NCBI GenBank assembly: GCA_037974335.1
Contig: CM075740.1
Span: 13,351,071-13,415,070, forward strand
DNA: 64,000 nt
Direction: 5' to 3'
Source of the DNA: Prionace glauca
Taxonomy: Eukaryota; Chordata; Chondrichthyes; Carcharhiniformes; Carcharhinidae
The notes under the pieces are model-generated. The model was not told where the DNA came from. It ran no database searches and saw only the letters and a list, made by a program, of their open reading frames with translations. Positions 1 to 8,000 of the stretch are shown here, piece after piece. Numbering within the stretch: position 1 is the first letter of the stretch; each line of letters starts with the position of its first letter. A program made the translations under genes and the position numbers.

Positions 1-83
1 CCCCCCCCCCTTATCTTGAGGCTGTGTCCTCTAGTCCTGCTGTCCTTTCTAAGCGGGAAGAATCTCTCTACCTCTACCCTATC
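1..83 (-). mobile_element. CR1 LINE 3' fragment, left half of an interrupted copy
   Basis: Antisense 3' end of a CR1-type ORF2. The text matches the better preserved copy at about 7,208-7,290, including the C-run followed by the ttatcttgaggctgtg motif. It stops inside ctaccctatc, and the same antisense text resumes at 4,710, so the LINE at 84-4,709 landed inside this older copy. Confidence 0.85.
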
Positions 84-417
84 ATTGTTCTCCGGAGCAC
101 TGAACCTGGTGGCTGTGGCTGTGGTGAGTGACTGATTTGAATTAAAAACCGTTATTTTCCTGTACTTCCGGTTCTCGGGGCTTGTTAGAGTGTAGTTTAC
201 TTCCGTACCGGAAGTTAGGCCAGGGGATTGTCGTTAAGGGGGAGCGGGGGGTATAAAAAAGGGGTAGCAGCATAGAGCGGGCAGCGTCAGGAGCGGGCAG
301 CGGAGTGAGTGGGGAACAGAGTGAGAAGGGCTTTGGCTCGCTGGGCTTACGGGAGAGCAGGCTTAGAGAAGGTGAGTGGCAGATTTCTACCTTTGGGAGC
401 TTACAAGAAGTTGGGAT
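84..417 (+). promoter_or_regulatory. LINE 5' UTR / candidate internal promoter
   Basis: GC-rich leader upstream of ORF1. Visible elements are ETS/GABP-type motifs acttccgg (164-171) and a 17-base palindrome acttccgtaccggaagt (199-215), a TATA-like GTATAAAAAA (about 251-260), and a direct repeat of gagcgggcagcg just downstream. Autonomous LINEs need an internal RNA polymerase II promoter, and this is the obvious place for it. Activity is inferred only. Confidence 0.5.
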
Positions 418-1311
418 ATGGCAGGGAATATAGGTAGGAACATAAGTTGTATCAGGTGCCACATGTGGGAGTTCATGGTGGTGTCACGTGTCCCCAAGGT
501 CCACATCTGCAGTAAATGTTTGGAACTGCAGCGCTTGAGGGCCCGGGTCAGGCAACTCGAAGGGCGGCTGGAGGACGCTTTTTTAGTAAGGGAGAACGAG
601 GCGATAATGGCTGGGAACCATGAGAAGGAGGAGGTCTCAAGGGCTGAAGGGAAGGGCGGATGGACGACTGTGAGGAGGGGAAAGAGGAAGAAGAAGAGCA
701 GTCAGGGTCCCCCAGCCTCCCCAGAGGCCTCCCAGGGTTCGTCGACAGGGGGACTGAAAGATAGGCAGGAGGGGGAGACTAACTTACAGGGACAGAAGAG
801 GGCTGGTAAGGTGATAGTGGTAGGGGACGGGAGGGTCAGAGGTATCGATAGGAGGTTCTGTGGACAGAGGCGTGATTCCAGGATGGTGGTCTGCTTCCCT
901 GGAGCAGGGGTAAAGGATGTGTCGGACAGGGTAGAGGGAATTTTGAAAGGGGAGGGGGCACAAGCTGAGGTCATAGTACATGTAGGGGAGGGGGACATAG
1001 GAAGGAGGAGTAGGGTAGAGGTACGTAGGCAATTTAAGGAGTTGGGGGTCAAACTAAAGAGTAGGACCTCCAGGGTGGCAATCTCTGGGTTGCTGCCCGG
1101 TACCAGCAGGGCGAAGAATGAAGAGATCATGCAGCTGAATGCATGGTTGAGGGATTGGTGTAGGGTAGAGGGCTTTACTTTTGTGGATCACTGGGAGGTG
1201 TTTAAGAGAGAAGGGCAATTGTACAGGAAGGGTGAGGAGAATTTGAATGGGAGGGGAACTAATGTCTTAGCGGGGAGGTTAGCTGGGGTGTTTACGAAGG
1301 GTTTAAACTAA
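418..1311 (+). CDS. LINE ORF1: zinc-finger, coiled coil and esterase-like protein
   Basis: 297 codons from the ATG at 418; an in-frame GTG at 376 is not a likely start in a eukaryote. ORF1 proteins of CR1-like LINEs bind element RNA in the retrotransposition particle. The N-terminus has two CxxC pairs (SCIRCH and HICSKC), matching the PHD-like finger known in CR1 ORF1. A Leu/Arg-rich heptad stretch (coiled coil) follows, then a lysine-rich segment (GKRKKKSS), then an SGNH-esterase-like C-terminal half (VVGDGRVRG ... VHVGEGDIG ... EENLNGRGTN). The usual catalytic positions look replaced: GDS reads GDG, the Asn of G-x-N-D is missing, and the terminal D-x-x-H block reads EENL. The fold may remain, but hydrolase activity is unlikely. 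Confidence 0.85.
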   Translation: MAGNIGRNISCIRCHMWEFMVVSRVPKVHICSKCLELQRLRARVRQLEGRLEDAFLVRENEAIMAGNHEKEEVSRAEGKGGWTTVRRGKRKKKSSQGPPASPEASQGSSTGGLKDRQEGETNLQGQKRAGKVIVVGDGRVRGIDRRFCGQRRDSRMVVCFPGAGVKDVSDRVEGILKGEGAQAEVIVHVGEGDIGRRSRVEVRRQFKELGVKLKSRTSRVAISGLLPGTSRAKNEEIMQLNAWLRDWCRVEGFTFVDHWEVFKREGQLYRKGEENLNGRGTNVLAGRLAGVFTKGLN

Positions 1312-1331
1312 TATGGAGGGGGGGTGGGGAG

Positions 1332-4190
1332 GTGGCTGGGAGAGAGTCGAGTGAAAGGAAAAGTATCAGGGAGAAGGTGGTTCTGAGGGACACTTGTGGG
1401 TTGAACTGTGTCTGTTTCAATGCTAGGAGTGTGGCAGGGAAAACGGATGAGCTTGGGGCCTTGATGTTTGTGAGGCAGTTAGATGTGGTGGCTGTAACGG
1501 AGACGTGGTTACGGGAGGGGCAGGACTGGCAGCTGAATGTTCCTGGGTACAAGTGTTTTAGGTGTGACAGAGGAGGGATGAAGAGAGGAGGAGGGGTGGC
1601 ACTGTTAGTCAAGGAAAGCATCACAGTAGTGCAGAGGGAGGACGATAGGGAAGAGATAGGGATTGAGTCAGTGTGGGTGGAGTTGAGGAGTAAAAAGGGA
1701 GAGATCACATTGCTAGGGGTGTACTATAGGCCACCCAACAGCCCAAAGTCAGTGGAGGAAGGCATTTGCAGGGGCATTTTGGACAGGTGCAGGAAGAACA
1801 GAGTGGTTGTAGTGGGTGATTTTAATTTTCCTGGAGTGAATTGGAGGGGGCCTAGAGCTGGGGGTATGGAGGGAGAGGAGTTTGTGAACTGTGTTATGGA
1901 AGGGTCGCTAGAGCAGTATGTAACTAGCCCGACTAGGGGAGGGGCTATATTGGATCTAGTGTTGGGAAACGAACCTGGGCAGGTGGGTGAGGTAGAGGTA
2001 GGCGAACATGTGGCGAACAGTGATCACAAGTCCGTCTACTTTAGGATAAAAATGGAAAGGGACGAGTGCCGTCCGAGTGGGAGTGTGCTGAATTGGGGAA
2101 AGGCGAGCTATGGCAGGATTAGGAGGGAGCTGCAGCAAACTGATTGGGAGGGACTGTTAGCTGGCAAGTCCACGGTTGGCAAGTGGGAGGCATTTAGGGA
2201 CAAAATGAAATGGTTGCAGGGGAGGTATGTTCCGGTTAAGCGAAAGGATGGGAAAGGAAGGATTAGACAGCCGTGGATTACGGAGGATATTGAAGACTTG
2301 GTCAGGAAGAAGAGGGAGGCGTATGTTAGGTCAAAACAAATGGGTACGGAGAGTGCGCTGGAAGAATACAGCGAGAGTAGGAGGGAGCTAAAAAGGGGAA
2401 TTAGAAGGGCAAAGAGAGGGCATGAGATGGCTTTGGCTGGTAGGATTAAGGAAAATCCAAAGGCATTTTATTCCTATATCAGAGGCAAGAGAGTAGTTAG
2501 AGGGAAAATTGGTCCTCTTAGGGACAAGAGTGGTGAGTTGTGTATTGAGTCGGAGGGGATGGGGGAGCTCCTGAATGAATACTTTGCGTCGGTATTCACA
2601 AAGGAGAGGGGTTCGGAATCGTGTGGTCTCTTGGAGGGAGTGGAGGTTTATTTGCAGGATATAGTTATTACGAGAGAGGAAGTGCTAGGGCTTTTAGGTA
2701 GCGTAAAGACGGATAAAGCTCCGGGGCCTGATGGTATTTATCCCAGGCTGCTTAGGGAGGCGAAACATGAAATTGCTGGGCCTCTGGCGCAAATCTTTGT
2801 CTCTTCTTTGGACACAGGTGAGGTCCCAGAAGACTGGAGGGTAGCAAATGTGGTCCCGTTGTTCAAAAAAGGCAGTAGGGATAACCCTGGGAATTATAGA
2901 CCGGTGAGGTTGACGTCGGTGGTAGGGAAGTTAATGGAAAAAATACTTAGGGGTAGGATGTATGAGCATTTGGAGCGTTGCGATCTGATTAGGGATACGC
3001 AACATGGCTTTGTTAGAGGGAGGTCTTGCCTTACGAATCTGGTGGAATTCTTTGAGGAGGTGACAAAAACGGTTGACGATGGGAGAACCGTTGATGTCAT
3101 CTATATGGATTTCAGTAAGGCGTTTGACAAAGTCCCTCACGGTAGGCTGGTAGAAAAGGTTAAGGCGCATGGGATACGAGGCAAGGTAGCTAGGTGGATT
3201 GAGAACTGGCTGGGAAATAGGAGACAGAGGGTAGTTGTGGAAGGGACCTTGTCGGGCTGGAGGTCAGTGACCAGTGGTGTGCCGCAGGGCTCAGTACTGG
3301 GACCTCTCCTCTTTGTAGTCTACATAAATGACTTGGAAGAGGGCGTAGGTGGTGTGATTAGCAAGTTTGCTGATGACACCAAGATGGCAGGGTTGGCGGG
3401 TACGGAACTGGATTGTCAGGTGATACAACAGGATATAGATAGGTTGGTGCAGTGGGCAGATAGGTGGCAGATGGCATTTAATCCTGACAAATGCGAGGTG
3501 ATGCATTTTGGACGGAATAATGCAGAGAGGAGCTATGAGATTAAAGGGAGGCCGATTAGGAGTATTGACATACAGAGGGACCTGGGAGTGCAGGTTCACA
3601 AATCCATGAAGGTTGCATCACAAGTGGAGAAGGTCGTTAGGAAGGCTTATGGGATGTTGGCCTTTATAGGAAGGGGCATAGAGTATAAAAGCTGCTGTCT
3701 AATGCTTCAGTTGTACAGAACGTTGGTTAGACCGCATTTGGAGTACTGCGTCCAGTTCTGGTCACCTTACTACCGGAAGGACGTGGAGTCTCTGGAAAGG
3801 GTGCAGAGGAGGTTTACCAGGATGTTGCCTGGCATGGGGGGACTGGGTTACGAGGAGAGGTTGAAGAAACTGGGACTATTCTCCTTGGAAAGGCGGAGAT
3901 TGAGAGGGGACATGATAGAAGTATATAAGATAATGAAGGGAATGGATAGAGTTAATAGTGAGAGACTGCTCCCTAGACTGGATACAAACACGAGAGGTCA
4001 TCATTTAAGGGTGAGGGGGGAGAGGTATAATTTGGAGGTGAGAGGAAGGTTCTTTACGCAGAGAGTTGTAGGGGTCTGGAACGCGCTACCGAGTAGGGTG
4101 GTGGAGGCAGGAACGTTGGACTCTTTTAAGATGCAGTTAGATAGGCACATGAGTGAAACGAGAATGGAGGGATATGGTAGGGGATATTAA
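1332..4190 (+). CDS. LINE ORF2: AP-like endonuclease and reverse transcriptase
   Basis: An open frame of about 950 codons. The N-terminal third is an EEP endonuclease with expected residues in place: FNARS near the start, TETW (about 1,498), GDFNF (about 1,818), SDHK (about 2,022). The reverse transcriptase follows, with KAPGPDGI, YMDFSKAFDKVPHG, GVPQGSVLGPLLF and the catalytic FADDTK at 3,366-3,383. The C-terminal block (RRFTRMLPGM ... RGRFFTQRVV) recurs in most CR1 fragments of this window. The frame has no ATG at its upstream edge. The likely start is the ATG at 1313, one base after the ORF1 stop (TAA-T-ATG), but in this copy it is out of frame across a run of seven G (1318-1324). Confidence 0.9.
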   Translation: MAGRESSERKSIREKVVLRDTCGLNCVCFNARSVAGKTDELGALMFVRQLDVVAVTETWLREGQDWQLNVPGYKCFRCDRGGMKRGGGVALLVKESITVVQREDDREEIGIESVWVELRSKKGEITLLGVYYRPPNSPKSVEEGICRGILDRCRKNRVVVVGDFNFPGVNWRGPRAGGMEGEEFVNCVMEGSLEQYVTSPTRGGAILDLVLGNEPGQVGEVEVGEHVANSDHKSVYFRIKMERDECRPSGSVLNWGKASYGRIRRELQQTDWEGLLAGKSTVGKWEAFRDKMKWLQGRYVPVKRKDGKGRIRQPWITEDIEDLVRKKREAYVRSKQMGTESALEEYSESRRELKRGIRRAKRGHEMALAGRIKENPKAFYSYIRGKRVVRGKIGPLRDKSGELCIESEGMGELLNEYFASVFTKERGSESCGLLEGVEVYLQDIVITREEVLGLLGSVKTDKAPGPDGIYPRLLREAKHEIAGPLAQIFVSSLDTGEVPEDWRVANVVPLFKKGSRDNPGNYRPVRLTSVVGKLMEKILRGRMYEHLERCDLIRDTQHGFVRGRSCLTNLVEFFEEVTKTVDDGRTVDVIYMDFSKAFDKVPHGRLVEKVKAHGIRGKVARWIENWLGNRRQRVVVEGTLSGWRSVTSGVPQGSVLGPLLFVVYINDLEEGVGGVISKFADDTKMAGLAGTELDCQVIQQDIDRLVQWADRWQMAFNPDKCEVMHFGRNNAERSYEIKGRPIRSIDIQRDLGVQVHKSMKVASQVEKVVRKAYGMLAFIGRGIEYKSCCLMLQLYRTLVRPHLEYCVQFWSPYYRKDVESLERVQRRFTRMLPGMGGLGYEERLKKLGLFSLERRRLRGDMIEVYKIMKGMDRVNSERLLPRLDTNTRGHHLRVRGERYNLEVRGRFFTQRVVGVWNALPSRVVEAGTLDSFKMQLDRHMSETRMEGYGRGY

Positions 4191-4388
4191 ATAGGGTTAA
4201 ACCTCGGGAGACACCGGAAAGGCAGGCTGTAAGATTAATATTTTGACTTTATTCCACAGGTGGAGGTCCACCTCGTGTCAAACGAGGGGCATTCACACGG
4301 CGGGTCGTGCCTGGGCTGCTCTTGGAAGTTCCAGGAGTGGCCTAGAACTTCGTGTCGGTGTGTGTGCTTGATCCTGGACCGGTAGATG

Positions 4389-4709
4389 GGTGCCGCAACA
4401 GCTCAGTGACTAGCACTGCTGGCTGTGCAGTGGATTTGGGCCTGTGTCTGTGGGAGTTTGCTCATTCTCCCTGTGGTTGCGTGGGTTTCCTCCGGGCGCT
4501 CCGGTTTCCTCCCACACCCCAAAAATGTGCTCTCAGGCTAATCGGTTTTTACCAAATCGACACTATTTCTTCCCTGAATCTGACTGAGTAGGGTTCCATT
4601 CGTAGCCATGCAGGGTAGAATAGGTGTAGGGTGATGTGGCGGCGCGGGCTCGTTGGGCCGAAGGGCCTGTTTCCCGTGCTGGATTGTTCTTTGTTCTTTG
4701 TTCTTTGTT
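4389..4709 (+). repeat. tRNA-derived SINE at the LINE 3' end
   Basis: Begins with a tRNA-like head (gctcagtgactagcac), then the body shared by many repeats here (gggagtttgctcattctccc, tttcctccgggcgctccgg), and ends in gggccgaagggcctgtttcc plus (TTCTTTG)n. The same subfamily lies at 20,620-20,941 and, reversed, at 32,862-33,185. Its tail directly abuts the target-site repeat of the whole LINE insertion. Confidence 0.85.
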
Positions 4710-4774
4710 CTATCCATCCCCTTCATTATCTTATACGTCTCTATAAGATCCCCCCTCATCCTTCTAAACTCCAA
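4710..4774 (-). mobile_element. CR1 LINE 3' fragment, right half of the interrupted copy
   Basis: Continues the antisense CR1 sequence of 1-83 without loss (ctatccatccccttcatt), as shown by the uninterrupted copy at 7,280-7,345. Confidence 0.85.
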
Positions 4775-4799
4775 CATCTCCGAACAATATTTATCCCTC

Positions 4800-4965
4800 A
4801 GTCAACATAACAATTTGGTCATTAACAAACTATTGTTTCTGGAGTTTGCTGTGTGTAAATTGGCTGTTTTATATATTACAACACTTCAAAAGTACTCCAT
4901 TGGCTACAGAACACTTTGTGACATTCAGTGGTTTGGAAAGGTGCTGTACAGCCACAAACCCTTTC
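4800..4965 (+). repeat. Degenerate SINE/L2-type 3' tail
   Basis: Contains the recognisable series gtgtgtaaattggctg, acttcaaaagtactccattgg and ggaaaggtgctgtacag. This is typical of the tail found on several vertebrate SINEs and L2-like elements. It sits in the SEPT5 intron just before the 4,988 exon. The head is not recognisable. Confidence 0.55.
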
Positions 4966-4987
4966 TTTGTTTCCTCTTCCTTTGTAG

Positions 4988-5084
4988 GAGAGCATTCCCT
5001 TTGCTGTCATCGGTAGCAACACTGTGGTGGAGGCACGGGGTCAGAGGGTCCGGGGACGACTGTACCCCTGGGGAATTGTAGAAG
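4988..5084 (+). CDS. SEPT5: SEPT5 exon with IPFAVIGS and GRLYPWG motifs
   Basis: Acceptor tttgtag ends at 4987; donor gaag|gtaaga follows 5084. Thirty-two codons ([19 protein letters not shown]...) plus one base, so the split codon GTG (Val) is completed by the exon at 6441. It covers the end of the G domain and the start of the septin-unique element. Confidence 0.95.
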
Positions 5085-8000
5085 GTAAGACTGCTGTGGA
5101 AGCGGAACTGCAATCTACCTCAAAGCAACTGTTCAAAAAGGAACAAGATGTGTGAGGCAACTTAGAACTGTGAGGAGAGCAATGCTTAAGCAAGACCTTT
5201 ATTTCTCCTTGAACAGAATTCCGCCGGTATACAAAATTCCATAAACTAGAATTGAACAGAAGTGTGAACATCAGTGTGTCATGGCTCTGAATGTAAAGAT
5301 CGATAAAAGAATATTTTCCAGTTAATCTGATATTGCACCAGATCCAGTCAGTTCCTTATGTAGAGCTAAGATAAAGAAATGAGAAGATACCAAGTTGAGT
5401 ATGTGGTGTGTGCTCAGTTAGCTGACCGCAGCTGGGACAACCATTAAGTTGGCATAATTGTCCTTGGTGCAAATTTGCTTGGGAAGGTTTGCAATATTCC
5501 TATTCTTTATTGCTAAACAGTGATCCTTGCTGTTGATCTCGGCTGGGGAATCAGCCACATGGATGGCCCTCCTGCATCCCACAAATGAATTTTAAAAATA
5601 TTATAAGGAGATTAATCCGATGACAGTGCCATAGCTCATTTTAGTTATTGACTTTAGCTGTAGGAATGTGGTCAAGGCAGCTAGCTAGCTAACCCCATGA
5701 TGCTTCTCAAACTGTTATACTCCATTTTGAGTAGAATTGTACATTGCTAGAATGAAATTGAATATAATCATGTGTATTAAAGGTATCTTTGCTTCAGGCC
5801 CACCTCAACACAGATGAGTTGCACTAAGGAATAGTTGAGTGACTCCAGCTCTGAATTCTCCCTTGAAATCCAGGGGGGTATTTGAACTAAATGAGCTATG
5901 GCACTGTCATAGGATTAATCACCTTGTAATATTTTTAAAATTCATTTGTGGGACGTGGGCATCACTGGTTGGGCCAGCGTTTATTGCCCACCCCTCGCTG
6001 CCCGAGGGCAGTTAAGAATCACCCAAATTGCTGTGGAGTCACATGTAGGCCAAACCAGGTAAGGACTGCAGATTTCCTTCCCTAAAGGACATTAGTGAAC
6101 TAGATGTGTTTTTCTGACAATGAATAATAGTTTCATAGTCATTAATAGATTCTTAATTCCAGATTTTTAAAAATTGAATTCAAATTTCAACCTCTGCTCT
6201 CGTGGGATTTGAACCTGGGTCCCCCGAACATTAGCTGAGTTTCTGGGTTAACAGACCAGTGGTAATATCGCCAAGCCATTGCCTCCCTGAACTGATATAA
6301 AATTGCTATCATGAATGGGAACATCCAGATTGTGGTTTGCTAATCCTTTCATGATTTCTCATATTCTCCATAGGAAGAGTGAATACATGCACACACAAGA
6401 AGCAACCAGTGAAGGTTTAATTTTTGTTTTATGTTGACAGTGGAGAATCAGGCACATTGTGACTTTGTAAAACTGAGGAACATGCTGATCCGAACACACA
6501 TGCAGGACCTGAAGGATGTGACCTGGGACATTCACTATGAGAATTTCAGAGCCAGATGCATTCAGGAGATGACCAGGTCTGTTTTTATTTTATCTTTCTT
6601 GCACTCACTTTCTTGTAAGGAGCTTGATCTGATAACTGAGTATTGAATGGGTGCGTTTGCAGGCAGTGTATATTCAACCATTAGTACACAGGCCTGATGG
6701 AGAGGTGCATGCATCCCAGCTCCCAGGCAACTGTTGACATCACTCTGCTGTGTTGCACATATTGGAAACAATTCTAAGGGGCATTTATTGTTGGACAGCT
6801 TGTGTGTCACTAATGACTGGTGGCAATTGGCTAAAAGCACTCAACCCGCATCTCTGTTGCAATAGTAACATGATGGCAAAAGTCCTGAGGCTTCTGTGTA
6901 GAAGTGGACGCAATTATGCAAGTCATGTCATAAGAACGTAAGAAATAGGAGCAGGAGTAGGCCATCTAGCCCTTCGAGCCTGCCCCGCCATTCAATAAGA
7001 TCATGGCTGATCTGAAGTGAATCAGTTCCACTTTCTCCCCATAACCCTTAATTCCCTTGTCTACCAAAAACCTATCTATCCGTGACTTAAATATATTCAA
7101 CAAGGTAGCCTCCACCACCTCAATGGGCAGAGAATTCCAGAGATTCGCCACCCTTTGAGTGAAGAAGTTCCTCCACAACTCCGATCTAAACTACAGCCCC
7201 CCCCACCCCCCCTTATCTTGAGGCTGTGCCCTCTAGTCCTGCTATCCTTTCTAAATGGGAAGAATCTCTCTACCTCTACCCTATCCATCCCCTTCATTGT
7301 CTTATACGTCTCTATGAGATCCCCCCTCAGCCTTCTGAACTCTAACGAGTACAGGCCCAGTCTATTCAATCTCTCTTCATAAGCTAACCCCCTCATCTCC
7401 GGTATCAGCCTGGTGAAGAACGCCATGTCCAGCATTACAAATTGATTACTCGTTAAATTTTAGGGCTCGTGCCTGTGAGGGGAACAAATTCTCATGGTGG
7501 AATTGGTTTATGTTGTAATGATATACTTCAAAATAGCAAGGAGGCCATTCAGCCCATTATAAACTGTCATTTCAGTATTTCACCTCTCCCAGGCTAGCAG
7601 CCATAACATAGATATAATTTGCTAGAGAAATGATGAACATGGTGATTATTTCTCCAGAAGGTCCAGACATTTCCTGCAAAAGTGATGTCAGATCAGAGAA
7701 CCATGGAAATTTCAGCCCTGTGGCTTTGCCTTTCACTATTCTGATTATATTGCACATTTCATTTTTAATCACTTCTGAACTTATGCCATTTGACTTCATA
7801 GAATCCTCACAGTACAGTAAGAGGTCATTCGGCCCATTGAGTCTGTACCAACCACAATCCCACCCAGTCCCTATTCCCATAACCCACACATTCACCCTGC
7901 TAATCCCCCTAACACTACGGTCAATTTAGCATGGCCAATTCACCTAACCTGCACATCTTTGGACTGTAGGAGGAAACTGGAGCACCCAGAGGAAACCCAC

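Larger units (their letters stand above)
84..4709 (+). mobile_element. Nearly full-length CR1-type LINE with a SINE at its 3' end
   Basis: A non-LTR retrotransposon of about 4.3 kb plus a terminal SINE. Parts in order: 5' UTR (84-417), ORF1 (418-1311), ORF2 (about 1332-4190), 3' UTR (4191 to about 4388), then a tRNA-derived SINE with a (TTCTTTG)n tail (about 4389-4709). It is flanked by the two halves of an older antisense CR1 and by a 5-base direct repeat CTATC (79-83 and 4710-4714), which marks the target site. Both reading frames are long and open, and the catalytic motifs of endonuclease and reverse transcriptase are present. This is the youngest-looking LINE in the window and possibly a recently active lineage. 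Confidence 0.88.

Noticed and set aside
376-417. Upstream extension of LINE ORF1 to a GTG at 376
   Set aside because: GTG is not a usual eukaryotic start. The ATG at 418 is in frame and directly precedes the first CxxC block.
6190-6293. tRNA-like B box on the minus strand, considered as a tRNA gene
   Set aside because: It is the head of a SINE: the 3' half of a tRNA is missing and a repeat body follows.
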